From Blastopirellula retiformator (GTDB lineage: Bacteria; Planctomycetota; Planctomycetia; Pirellulales; Pirellulaceae): a DNA stretch of 64,000 nucleotides. Below, in pieces: positions 57,401 to 63,881 of the stretch. The stretch spans positions 708,234-772,233 of the forward strand of contig NZ_SJPF01000001.1 of assembly GCF_007859755.1 (NCBI RefSeq). The letters run 5' to 3'. The notes beneath the pieces are model-generated. The model was not told the DNA's origin. It worked only from the letters and a program-made list of their open reading frames with translations, and searched no databases. A program made the position numbers and the translations under genes. Numbering within the stretch: the first letter of the stretch is position 1; every line of letters begins with the position of its first letter.

Positions 57401-58647
57401 GTCTCTTCTTTGGTAGCCAATCCGTGCCTGATCGAGCAGGCCTCTACTCCCGCGAAGACCTCGAACTGAGATCGATTTGAATCGGCGAAATTGATGCTAT
57501 GTGAAAGAGCTTGTTCAAATTGAACCAGTAGTCGGTCTAAGTCGTTTTGCGAGGCAAGATCATTCGCACCAGTGACTTCTAGCCGAAATGAACTCTCGAA
57601 GTGAAGCACTGTGAGACGTAAATCGAACTTGTCTATGATTCCACAAAGATTCAATACAAAATCGGCATCTTCACGACAATCATGATACTCGAAAACGTAC
57701 GGCAAGTATCTTGATCCCGTTCCATCGAGAACTCTGTCCATGTCGAAGAAGTGTTGAAGATTCTTCGACCGGTTTAGTTCCAACTCACAAGTCTGAAGCC
57801 ACTCTCTGAATTCGATTGACTTCGCGTTGCACGACCGAACCGGAATATACTTTGAAAGAGGACCAATAACGCTGTTTAGTTCCTTGTAGGTTCGCCCGTT
57901 GGCCAGAAGTCCAACCTCACCGACACCATATACTTGCGAAACCAGAAAACTCCAAATGCCGAAAAACAGTGTTTCGTGGGTTATCCGAATCTTTGTAACT
58001 GCGGAACCAAGCTGAGAGTCGAGTTGACCGTCAATAACATGCTCTGCATGTCGGATCTGGCTAGCTGAAGCGATCTCTGATCGGGTAGGAGTGAGATTGC
58101 CTTGCTCGCGTTCATGGAAAAGCGGCAAGTTGAACCAATCCCATGATCTCCTGCCCGTTTCGGATCCCTCTAGTTGATTAAGTTGCTTCCGCCATTCAAC
58201 AAAATCAGAGTACTGTAGACCGTTTTGCTCCAGAACCTCACCTCTGAAGATCGCACAAATCTCCTTGGCAATTAGTCTGACTGTCTGAAAATCGCCTTTT
58301 GCACTTGGCAACGAAATAGAGAGCTCCCAATGCGAAGAAAGTATAGATTGAGAAAAATAGACTTCGAAACTCTGATGCTCCATTGCTACCCCTGGTGGAG
58401 TAGGTCGGGAGCGGGGCAATTCGCTGACGAAGGCCGAATCAGTAACACACTGATCTCGACTATCTGCTCGCCCACGGCCAGTATTCCGTGAGATCAGAAT
58501 GGGGTACCGTGAGGCGACAGTTTGAACAGCGCGTTCGAGTCGACAGCGATCAAATTCGTCTAGAACACGAAACACACCTACAATAGGGGGCGAGGTATTC
58601 TCTGAGGCCCAACATTCAAGGAGCGAGTGCTTTTCTTCCTCTGCCAC
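48475..58647 (-). CDS. NRPS-4: C*-A(Asn)-PCP-C-A(Thr)-PCP-Cy-A(Cys)/Ox-PCP
   Basis: A 3390-residue NRPS; GTG start with GGAG 10 nt upstream. C* about 1-400 has SLPSAKGD (112-119) instead of HHxxxDG. A about 415-915: code D-L-T-K-V-G-E-V-G-K, Asn (Asp less likely), D610; PCP Ser957. C about 990-1440, intact HHAILDG at 1152. A about 1460-1960: code D-F-W-N-I-G-M-V-H-K, the Thr code, D1671; PCP Ser2028. Heterocyclization domain about 2070-2490 with FPLTDIQQAYWVGR and DLLIVDADS at 2223-2231. A about 2500-3270: code D-L-F-N-F-S-L-I-W-K, close to Cys, D2732, interrupted about 2985-3230 by a SagB/McbC-type FMN oxidase (YRYASASGLYAV; LLEAGLMTQLVDLAAEKSGL). PCP Ser3315 and a basic tail, no TE. The product is a peptidyl thiazole on the last PCP. 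Its stop overlaps the convergent monooxygenase by 4 nt. Confidence 0.93.
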   Translation of the reverse strand: MAEEEKHSLLECWASENTSPPIVGVFRVLDEFDRCRLERAVQTVASRYPILISRNTGRGRADSRDQCVTDSAFVSELPRSRPTPPGVAMEHQSFEVYFSQSILSSHWELSISLPSAKGDFQTVRLIAKEICAIFRGEVLEQNGLQYSDFVEWRKQLNQLEGSETGRRSWDWFNLPLFHEREQGNLTPTRSEIASASQIRHAEHVIDGQLDSQLGSAVTKIRITHETLFFGIWSFLVSQVYGVGEVGLLANGRTYKELNSVIGPLSKYIPVRSCNAKSIEFREWLQTCELELNRSKNLQHFFDMDRVLDGTGSRYLPYVFEYHDCREDADFVLNLCGIIDKFDLRLTVLHFESSFRLEVTGANDLASQNDLDRLLVQFEQALSHSINFADSNRSQFEVFAGVEACSIRHGLATKEETKLLHELFEGAADKFGNEIAIIQGDRQITFEELEAFANSIARELIDDGLQTEECVGVSLSNPATAIAMMLGVMKAGGAYMPIDDSLPTERIARSLAAANCRRIGQPTSSTIPSVLKISKTHVFQWTHSEPRLDRPNQLISPNHLAYVLLTSGSSGTPKPVMISHGAVANYLRWFQNECQGTSGHGSILVGSLGFDLTVTSLFVPLITGEPVTIPTRIDSIECIAETLGNRNFRFIKMTPSHLCALLSLTPAKTLACNTNHFVLGGEPLHWHHVRDLVQLNKQLKIVNEYGPTEATVGCSSQSIQGTSEGRIPIGDAIANTSIYILDSMGYPVPPGVLGELYVGGLCVARGYLADPARTAESFLPDPFRGEAGVRMYRTGDLVQRSPSGEIEYCGRADNQVKVRGYRIELEEIDSALRQMPPFVDAVNVAVNDAAGITRIEAFLVPKNQDTEFQITQEEVVRFLSERLPHYMIPTNFRVIARVPLTKSGKSDRNQLAEMCAPSKGGAEPVSELEEELIEIWKEVLDTSLVFADSDFFAIGGDSIRALQVVSRSARQGIQFSLAQLMQFPVLNELAAQATIDSTAQQAVGPGELVPHLRLGEFEDVYPLTSMQEGMLYHRELDRSDPIYHDVVSYHLQAPIDVESMELEVIKLFERHEVLRSSFDMSSDPPTQRIHKSIDCPFEVFDLRDESSDRQQQVVLEALDRERERGFNINVPPLARIIVHICDSSRFHLTFSFHHAILDGWSDATLITELAESYLSGMRGEQLHTHKCTSHRFADFVKEEMVARKRQDSEEFWRQKISDAPFARLPRSRWRMGHALVAEGQHHTVEVDIPRLISEKLESLSEQIKTPMKSTLLALHFKALSVLSGMNRVSSCVTGSGRWTIPGGDAVAGLFLNSVPISLDLSNCSWADLAKRAFDGEQEALSHSLFPIADIKKMFPDSPLSDVIFYFTHYHVYQRLDRFPELEVLSNETKETTSFKLVVSFRKDIDEHRIRLLLTYDRSKIADSEINALAETYRSIVEAAANDPIGPHRSIGPAECGLLPKVHDDSNSGSGHEFQPIHERFRCLALQHPDNIAVVSETEHEVTYSEIERQACQFARQLTLAKIGPEGRVGLCLQPTKDAIVAILAIWKVGAAYVPINPDESPARKSFILDDAGCQHVVVDDTSASAFESNLEIELIYAGDFDRFDSARPASGFKPTIHPHSLAYIIYTSGTSGRPKGSLTTHQNLSSLVLSALEQFDVGTDDRWTLCHSLSFDFSVWEIWGALISGARLLVTSRWKARSPDLLAKSISDQQITVLNLTPSAFESLVSHLHAEGSEAITSLRYTILGGETLKVHSLAKWFKLARPNRARVINMYGITETTVHVTFHETDESDSFRQWGTRIGCPIKGLCCYVLSDEGMELPVGAVGELYVSGLGVSLGYLGRPDLTASAFVPDPFCNEPGGRLYKTGDLASRLSDGSLLYHGRSDLQIKVNGYRIEPQEVERAIEQIPNVLASVVRTAQVNAEDSTLVAFYETKDQAPIPGKYLREELAASLPPYMIPSAFSHLPAIPRTSGGKPNRNSLAQFSAHLQNEDLGTNEKLSATEEIVAGIWQDVLSVSNLTAQSRFFEIGGHSILAARAIARIRRALKVDVPLRMLFENQSVREFAGKIDHLKDSNSVEFDSLPLITPDVERQFDPFPLTDIQQAYWVGREKGMLLGNLPAHAYLEFQSTDLKTIRLQSAVNSLIEQHGMLRAIILPNGSQKILAEVPKYEIRVTDCSSLSENEAQKFLESTRQEIGQQSFDTAQWPLFEVRITRLSDRICHIHLSIDLLIVDADSLAILGRDLEAFYLDETRKPRRPSVSFRDYVLAERALRQTPFFQSSRDYWLKKLPNLPSAPKLPLAGDLENLSSTAFQRRNHTLDHDLWIALKKRAALSGLTPSGFLLSVYAMVLSRWSESQSFTINVTTYNCLPLHSELENLVGDFTCLTLVAISNQEQSFRSEAQSIQQSFLDDLDHNLFNGVEVMRARAAMLGKYEPIPFVFTSTLPLHSREQYPDRSPIGNLIHGITQSPQTLLDHQVSEDDRGLGIRWDHLVEAFPAGMIDKMFEEYIRSLKRLAEDESAWDLTAAELIPGFALQANQCDDAATGRLEEPIVDWARRTPDATAVIAQDRSLTYGELLAFADSIAQSVTSTHTTNSKLVGVLCKPGWKQVVAIIGILRAGFAYLPIDSTQPKERIKKILQIGEVDTLVTMSEPDDLHWMPADVRLVQIQDKPASKANFVAKTSDFDVAYVMFTSGSTGTPKGVMMDHRAALNTVNTIVKQFGISSNDRVLALSSASFDLSVFDIFGILGAGGTLVYPNADRRKDPAHWRDLINQLGVTVWNTVPAMMEMLLECDDEFALDSSLRLVFLSGDWIPLSLPDRIKCHNASARVISLGGATEAGIWSIFFEIGDIDSKWVSIPYGTSLEGQVVEVLDEDLKPCPPWVSGMIYISGASLSSGYWNDPVATERSFITSSDHQRTIYRTGDLGRYHADGTIEIIGREDDQVKIGGHRIELGEIELALQRIPGVTSAIARVVERNSRKSIVGYITASTLADKPIDGLSISDRPPISLHADTGSHRQDNRICRRSHRTFDSSPLTLKQVCSLLEPLACNKQDGHWKYRYASASGLYAVSIFIHLNGQQSDTLTDGVYLYDPKQHQLCWRSSGSSISSSIHWPENRPAFDSAAMTIYFVADMNRLRAKYRDAARDFALLEAGLMTQLVDLAAEKSGLGTCQVASVDFEVIRSDFRLNDGEAFLHSVFSGMPNSHATKPTTSVVTKSELFNDVSEEVSRYLRETLPDYMRPACVLQMSSFPVTANGKIDRSTLPIPSDFDDRFYSTLDTTDSNTDFQRADFHHQMISDIVNKHLGTSSLDWTRNFFEAGADSLTLVRIHREIRHAMGIDFSVAEMFSNPSIRQLAKRLSELGLSDLGSSEEERSQHRVGRRAQYRKQRALENNKRKS

Positions 58648-59282
58648 GAGAGTCTCCGATGGCCGCTTGGGGTGATATTTGAGTTGTCCACATAAGGCTG
58701 TGTTTTAGGGCTAACTGCAGGCGGTGTTCGTCAATCCGCCAAAACGCCGCGAGTGGTGCGAATGGTCTCGACGTTTTGCACTCGTGAGCGTGCCAAGCTG
58801 ACTCGACAGAAGTCCACTCGCAACATCTTGCTAGCGATTGCGTCTGTTGGACGGCGAGTCGAATTGTCCCATGGTACGTTGCGGTAATCAACCGACAACT
58901 CGTCGGCATTTGCATCCCAACTTCGAAATGCGACAACGTAAGCCGGATGTGGAGATGATGGAATGCAAGCAGCTGATGTTCGACCAAACGTTGCGCATCT
59001 GTGGCTTCTGGTGTGCCAGACGTCATGCACGTGACTCTTAGGACGAAACATCCAGTCACCAATCTGTTTGGTCGCGAGAAACGATTTGAGGCGACTCGTC
59101 GTAGCAACACTCCGGGATTTGTATATCATCGTCTTCCGGTCGTGACACCGGGATGCGCGAATGGCTGGCCCAGTCGGTTTTTCGACAGATACGTAGACGC
59201 CTACGCTCACCCTTCAGTTTGGCCTGCGCCCCACATCACGGCCGTAGATGCTTGACATCTGGACAACCCAGGACGCGCAGGA
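58648..59282. other. Intergenic stretch between NRPS-4 and the PPTase
   Basis: Several overlapping frames up to 164 codons exist on the minus strand, but none has a recognised motif, ribosome binding site or coding-type codon pattern. The NRPS-4 promoter is expected in the 100-200 bases above 58647. It may be IS debris or a decayed gene, but I see nothing I can name. Confidence 0.5.
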
Positions 59283-60092
59283 TCATCCGTTTGACACGGC
59301 AAACCAAAGGTTATTGCTACAGCATTCGATCGTGGTAGATAGAGCTTTGCTGAATGGAACTACTTCGCGTGCGATGACCTGAAAGTGCTCAGAGTCTGAG
59401 TCCGCGGCAATCGAGACATGATATCTGCCTGGAAACGACAATTCAGCGAATCGCCACGTACCTCGGCATCTGCGGCCGTAAAAGCTGATCCTGGGCGGCA
59501 CGCTATCGTTTAGTTCAATGGCGAAACTATCCAGCAGGAGCGAGAGGCCGAACCCGGTAGCCTTTACATATGCCTCTTTTAGTGTCCAATAGCGGAAGAA
59601 TCGATCACTCATAAACTCGGGTGGCTGACGGATGACATCATTGGCTTCAGGAGGTGCAAAGTAGCGTTTGGCGAGATCCATGATGTCCAGATCACTCGTG
59701 ACGTCTTCAACATCGACTCCAACACTCTTGCTTGATGAAACGGCACAAACAACCATTCCTCGCGAATGGGACAGATTGAATGACGGACAAGGTACCGCTG
59801 GCACTTTGACATAGGGTCTACCAAACGGGCCTTTCGCGAAACGCCACTGCGCAGGTCTTACTGGAGCGTATTGGGACAGAACCCATCGCTGAAGTGCACG
59901 CGCCACGAGCGCCTCGACGCGTAAATGCTGCAAGCGAAATCTTTCAACCGCAGCACGTTCTTCCGGCGTGATGATCTGCCAGTAAGTGTCGATAATATTA
60001 GCCAGGTCGAGTCTGTTTGTGTCCACGTACCACACTTCGACAACCCCAGTCGGGCAATTGCGTAGTGATGAGCAGGAGTCGAACTCATTCAC
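59283..60092 (-). CDS. Sfp-type 4'-phosphopantetheinyl transferase
   Basis: A 269-residue enzyme that moves phosphopantetheine from coenzyme A onto the conserved serine of carrier proteins, turning the NRPS and PKS from apo to holo form. Family motifs are in order: KGPFGRPYV near residue 87, NLSHSRGMVVCAVS at 106, GVDVED at 125-130 and RYWTLKEAYVKATG at 167-180, including the metal ligands Asp127 and Glu129 and the W/KEA motif. Length is slightly above the usual 220-250. AGGAGG lies about 11 nt before ATG 60092. It is the outermost gene of the cluster on the right, and its upstream region is cut short by an IS3 element 66 bp away. Confidence 0.93.
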   Translation of the reverse strand: MNEFDSCSSLRNCPTGVVEVWYVDTNRLDLANIIDTYWQIITPEERAAVERFRLQHLRVEALVARALQRWVLSQYAPVRPAQWRFAKGPFGRPYVKVPAVPCPSFNLSHSRGMVVCAVSSSKSVGVDVEDVTSDLDIMDLAKRYFAPPEANDVIRQPPEFMSDRFFRYWTLKEAYVKATGFGLSLLLDSFAIELNDSVPPRISFYGRRCRGTWRFAELSFPGRYHVSIAADSDSEHFQVIAREVVPFSKALSTTIECCSNNLWFAVSNG

Positions 60093-60186
60093 GACAGACC
60101 TCCTACCTTTGACCTAAGACGGTAATGCAAGAATATAACATAGCCCGGCGTCGGAACTGACGTGCCCCCACGGGTGATACCACAGT

Positions 60187-61299
60187 TTAATAGAGAGTCT
60201 CGCTTTTTTCAGCCTTGGGCGTTCCCTGGAGCGTAGCGACAGGGAACGAACGAGGCTGAGTCGATTCTGGTGCCGGTGGCCGATAGCCCAGTGAGCTATG
60301 CGGCCGGATCGTGTTGTACTCCTTCCGCCAGCGTTCGATCAGCACCCGTGCTTCGGTCATTGTGTCGAATATTTCCAGGTTCAGCAGTTCGTCCCGGAGC
60401 TTCCCATTGAACGATTCGATGTAGCCGTTTTCCCACGGTGAACCGGGCTCAATAAACAGCGTCTTCACATCGACCTGCTTCAGCCAACACCGAACTCGCT
60501 TGGCGGTAAACTCTGGGCCATTATCGCTGCGGATGTAATCGGGAACACCACGTGTCACAAACAAGTCGCTCAGACGCTCCAGAACATCTTCGCTGTTGAG
60601 TCTGCGGCGTACATCGATCGCCAGGCATTCCCTCGAATACTCATCGATCAATGTCAGCATCCGGAAAGCCCGGCCATCATGAGTCCGGCAATGCACGAAG
60701 TCATAACTCCAAACATGATCTTTGTAACACGGCCTGAGACGCACGCACGAACCATCATTGAGCCACAATCGTCTCCGTTTTGGCTGTTTTTCAGGCACTT
60801 TCAGTCCCTCTCGTCTCCAAAGTCGTTCAACCCGTTTGTGATTCACACTCCAGCCATCCTCTCTCAACATCGCAGTGATACGTCGATATCCGTACCGACC
60901 ATACTGCGTGGCCAACCGCACCATCTCCTTCACCAGACGAGGTTCATCATCGGGAATGTGCTGTTCTCGACGTTGCGTGGAACGGGATTGCCCCAGGACA
61001 CGGCAGGCTCGTCGTTCCGAGACCAATTCGTGACCCAGGGCGTCACGCACGTAATTCACCGTCCGGCGTCGTTTGGTTGGCAGCCCGTTCGGGCTTTTGG
61101 CTGTGAACAGTGTAAAGAATTCATGATGACAAGGAATTGAAGAGACAAGCTGCGAAGCAGCACCGAGGCGTCTTCTTTCAAGATCGCTTTGTCCAGCTCC
61201 GCTTCGGCGAGTAACTTCTTCAAACGGGCGTTCTCCTTTTCCAGGTCCTTGAGTCGCTTGGCTTGGCCAGTCCGAACGCCGCCATATTCCTTCCGCCAC
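60187..61299 (-). CDS. IS3-family orfB, DDE transposase
   Basis: A 370-codon frame in the -1 frame relative to orfA, as expected for programmed frameshifting in this family. The first 75 codons overlap orfA and do not look like transposase; homology begins at TKRRRTVNYVRDALG, where SERRACRVLGQSRSTQRR follows. The rve integrase core is complete: WSYDFVHCRTHDGRAFRMLT (first Asp), PDYIRSDNGPEF (second Asp) and PWENGYIESFNGKLRDELL (Glu). It ends with YNTIRPHSSLGYRPP. Confidence 0.88.
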   Translation of the reverse strand: MAEGIWRRSDWPSQATQGPGKGERPFEEVTRRSGAGQSDLERRRLGAASQLVSSIPCHHEFFTLFTAKSPNGLPTKRRRTVNYVRDALGHELVSERRACRVLGQSRSTQRREQHIPDDEPRLVKEMVRLATQYGRYGYRRITAMLREDGWSVNHKRVERLWRREGLKVPEKQPKRRRLWLNDGSCVRLRPCYKDHVWSYDFVHCRTHDGRAFRMLTLIDEYSRECLAIDVRRRLNSEDVLERLSDLFVTRGVPDYIRSDNGPEFTAKRVRCWLKQVDVKTLFIEPGSPWENGYIESFNGKLRDELLNLEIFDTMTEARVLIERWRKEYNTIRPHSSLGYRPPAPESTQPRSFPVATLQGTPKAEKSETLY

Positions 61300-61430
61300 T
61301 TGTAATAAGTCTGCTCGGAAACGCCGAGCTTCTTGCTGGCCTGAGGGATCGTCAATCCCTGCGAAAGATGAACCTCTGCTTCACGGAGCTTGGCAATAAT
61401 CTGTTCTGGTGTGTGTCGAATCGTGGGCAT
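61056..61430 (-). CDS. IS3-family orfA, helix-turn-helix protein
   Basis: The open frame reaches 61457, but ATG 61430 (MPTIRHTPEQIIAKLREAEV) is the usual start. It has a Tnp_8-type HTH (TIPQASKKLGVSEQTYYKWR) and a leucine-zipper segment (LKDLEKENARLKKLLAEAEL) ending at ILKEDAS. The final 40 residues after that point are not typical of orfA, and homologues usually stop soon after. OrfA binds the IS ends and is fused to orfB by -1 frameshifting. Confidence 0.85.
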   Translation of the reverse strand: MPTIRHTPEQIIAKLREAEVHLSQGLTIPQASKKLGVSEQTYYKWRKEYGGVRTGQAKRLKDLEKENARLKKLLAEAELDKAILKEDASVLLRSLSLQFLVIMNSLHCSQPKARTGCQPNDAGR

Positions 61431-61507
61431 GATTGTGCCTCCTTCAATTGTATCCAACCCGAAATCCTATAATTCCGGGTGGACTCGGTTAAAGGGGGCA
61501 CGTCAAC

Positions 61508-62772
61508 TGGGCTGTGTTTCGTAGGGTGCTCTCTGTAATTCCGCCGGGCGTGTATTTCCGCATGCTGTTCGTGGGCTATTTCGAAGGGATCGATAGCCAA
61601 CGCGGGATTGCCTGGCGGTGCGGCGATTCGCTCTCACTGCGACAGTTCCTGGGCTACACCTTGAAAGAAGCCACGCCCGACCATTCCAGCCTCACGCGGG
61701 TTCGCGACCGCTTGAGTCTGGAGGTTCACGAGCAAGTCTTCGCCTGTGTTCTGGCGGTGGCGGAGAAGCATCGGTTGTTGGTGGGTCGGACGGCCCTCGT
61801 CGACTCCACGACCCTGGAAGCCAACGCGGCCATGAAGAGCATCGTCCGCAAAGACACTGGCGAAGATTGGCAAGCCTATTTGAAACGCTTGATGCAAGAA
61901 GCCGGCGTGATCGGTGAAGACGACGAACCGACGGAGGAGGAACTTCGGCGGTTCGACAAAAACCGCAAGGATAAGAAAGCGAGCAACAAGGAGTGGGGGT
62001 CCCGGACGGACCCGGACAGCCGGATCACGAAGATGAAAGACGGCCGCACGCACCTGGCTTATAAAGCGGAGCATGTGGTCGATGCTGACAGTGATTTGCT
62101 GTTGGCCGCGACGGTTTATCAGGCCGATCAAGCGGACACGGAGACGCTGCTTGAGAGTTTGCTGATCGCTCAAGTGTTTCTGATTATCTCGCAGCAAGAG
62201 CCGAAGCGGATCGAAGACGCCGTGGCGGACAAGGGCTATCATAGCAACCAGGTATTAGCCGATTGTGCCGCTTGCCACGTGCGAACCTATCTCCCCGAAC
62301 CGAAACGCAAGAAGCATCGTTGGACGGACAAGCCAGCGGCCTGGCAAGTCAACTATCGCAACAACCGTCGCCGCGTGGAAGGCGAGCGGGGTCGACAGCT
62401 GAGCCGCCAACGCAGCGAGATGATTGAACGAAGTTTCGCTCACGTATGCGAAACGGGGGGAGCCCGACGCACCTGGCTCAGGGGACTCGAGAAAATCAAC
62501 AAACGCTATCAGATTCAGACGGCAGCGAGAAATTTGGGAGTGATGATGCGTCGATTGTTCGGAATCGGCAAGCCGCGGGTGCTGCAAGGAGGCCCTGCGG
62601 CCGATTTGGCCGCGTGTTTTTCGTGTTGGACGGCCTTCGTCGCCTCATGCAGTCCCTCTTTGCTATTAAAACGCCGAGAACACCATCGGTCGAGCTTCGC
62701 AAAAACTCCACACATCGTCCTCAGCATTTAAATCATCAAGTCAAACAACCCAATAGTTCAACGGGCTGCTAG
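61508..62772 (+). mobile_element. 5'-truncated IS1182/IS5-type element
   Basis: The left end abuts the IS3 right end, and the transposase lacks its N-terminal part. The right end is tentatively at CTAG 62769-62772, after the end-like sequence AACGGGCTGCTAG. No left inverted repeat or target duplication remains. Confidence 0.55.
61514..62731 (+). pseudogene. IS1182-like transposase lacking its N-terminus
   Basis: A 405-codon frame. It begins inside the conserved PPGVYFRMLFVGYFEGIDSQ region, whereas full homologues have a further N-terminal part before it; that part is absent beyond the IS3 end at 61505. The rest is continuous: ATPDHSSLTRVRDRL, the first Asp in TALVDSTTLEANAAM, HLAYKAEHVVDADSDLLLAA, VADKGYHSN with the second Asp, and ERSFAHVCETGGARR carrying the Glu. 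The last 60 residues are unusually Cys/Ser-rich. Probably inactive because of the missing N-terminus. Confidence 0.75.
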
Positions 62773-63073
62773 GTGTTGCTAAGGTGGCTCAATCACACGC
62801 TGAGGTTTCTCAGAACCTGTAGTTTCTCGCTTGATTGAAACCGGCATAGTTGTGGATACGACGATTGCTATTTCAACTTTTCTGCGAGGTTGCATAACTC
62901 GTTTTTGTGCGATGGGTTAGCTCATTTGAGATCGAGCTGGACATTGTTGCTTTCGCAGAAAATGGCCGTTACACGAAACTCTTTTCGCCAATTCGAGCTT
63001 GGGTGTCGTCTGGTCCAAGAGAATTGTCAACCTTTCAACTGTATTCAAATCTAAACTCCGAGGAGAATCGAAC
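62773..63073. other. Intergenic stretch after the truncated IS
   Basis: No gene is recognised. The end of the stretch holds the ribosome binding site AGGAG (63061-63065) of the next gene. Confidence 0.5.
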
Positions 63074-63724
63074 GTGATTGATACAACATCTTCTACCGAA
63101 CAATCCTCTGGATTTTCTATGGACACACTTGGCGGGCGCGTATTGAAGGCGGCCCAGGATGCGGTTCACCTCGATAATGAACGGCAGCAAGCCGTGATGC
63201 ACGCATTTGACCAAACCATGGAACTGTACCGCAATCGCTTCATTTCATTCGTGCTTTATAGTGAGTGGGATCGCATTTTCAGATGGCGAGATGCAAACTC
63301 CCAACTGACCTACCAGCCATCACTGAGTGCCGCCGTGGAAATGCTCCGGTCCATGAGATTGCTCAGGCGAGTCAGGAACGGGATTCTATTGAACGACCTG
63401 ATGGACGTCCGCATGAGTTCGGCGGAGTACTTTTCTGCGGTCAACTCGATCCAAAGTTGCATCTCTGCTCTGGAGCGTACGAAGGAACCCTACATCCTGA
63501 TCACCCATCTCCATGATCAGTACAACGTCGGTTTTCACTTTGGACGAATGAAGGCGGAAGTTGCTGTAACCAAGATGGCGGAATGCATCGGCAGCAGTCT
63601 TCAGACCAGCCTTGATCCAAACGGTAAGGTCATGGGTGGCGACGAGGGTGTCTTTGTTGGATGCCTGGATTGCCGCGATGCCGATAATGGTTTGTGCGAT
63701 TCCTGCTATGAAAAATACATGTAG
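63074..63724 (+). CDS. Hypothetical protein with C-terminal CxxC pairs
   Basis: A 216-residue protein I do not recognise. The open frame extends up to 62999, but AGGAG (63061-63065) is 8 nt before GTG 63074, which is therefore chosen. The middle is helical and charged (HAFDQTMELYRNRFISFVLY, EWDRIFRWRDANSQL, LLRRVRNGILLNDLMDVRMS). The last 20 residues hold two CxxC pairs (GCLDC and CDSCYEKYM), a pattern often used to bind zinc. No signal peptide or membrane segment. It stands outside the biosynthetic cluster, right of the IS debris. Confidence 0.65.
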   Translation: MIDTTSSTEQSSGFSMDTLGGRVLKAAQDAVHLDNERQQAVMHAFDQTMELYRNRFISFVLYSEWDRIFRWRDANSQLTYQPSLSAAVEMLRSMRLLRRVRNGILLNDLMDVRMSSAEYFSAVNSIQSCISALERTKEPYILITHLHDQYNVGFHFGRMKAEVAVTKMAECIGSSLQTSLDPNGKVMGGDEGVFVGCLDCRDADNGLCDSCYEKYM

Positions 63725-63811
63725 GAGCGCGGCGGATCCCTCGCGAACACTTGTCGTTTCCAAAGTTGACAAGAGTCGAAAACCAAAACGAATCGCTGCC
63801 GACTGTCCCTG

Positions 63812-63855
<44 letters not shown>

Positions 63856-63881
63856 AGCGTCATGCCGATTGCCTGCACGAG

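Larger units (their letters stand above)
7689..60092. other. NRPS-PKS lipopeptide biosynthetic gene cluster
   Basis: Between the mbtH-like gene and the Sfp-type phosphopantetheinyl transferase lie four NRPS proteins, one PKS, and tailoring genes for asparagine synthase, 2-oxoglutarate dioxygenase, methyltransferase, luciferase-like monooxygenase and acylase. These are arranged in at least four transcription units of mixed strand. I count eight adenylation domains plus one FAAL, ten carrier domains, ten C-type domains, one Cy domain, one oxidase and one KS. No thioesterase, reductase-release, epimerase, exporter or regulator was found inside the limits. The cluster is interrupted by IS elements at 7951-9210 and 38.0-42.5 kb. 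Limits are inferred from gene content. Confidence 0.9.
60158..61505 (-). mobile_element. IS3-family insertion sequence
   Basis: An element of 1348 bp with TG...CA ends: TGACGTGCCCCC (60158-60169) and its complement GGGGGCACGTCA (61494-61505) as 12-bp perfect inverted repeats. Two overlapping minus-strand frames follow the IS3 orfA/orfB plan. No convincing target duplication is seen (AAC on the left, ACT on the right), suggesting rearrangement after insertion. Confidence 0.88.

Noticed and set aside
58616..59210. Overlapping minus-strand frames between NRPS-4 and the PPTase as genes
   Set aside because: Two frames compete over the same bases, neither has a recognisable motif, and one runs into the NRPS-4 start. 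I left the stretch as intergenic.
7327..62772. The cluster as a composite transposon bounded by two copies of one IS
   Set aside because: The flanking and internal elements belong to different families (ISAs1, IS1380, ISKra4, IS3, IS1182-like). No matching pair brackets the cluster.
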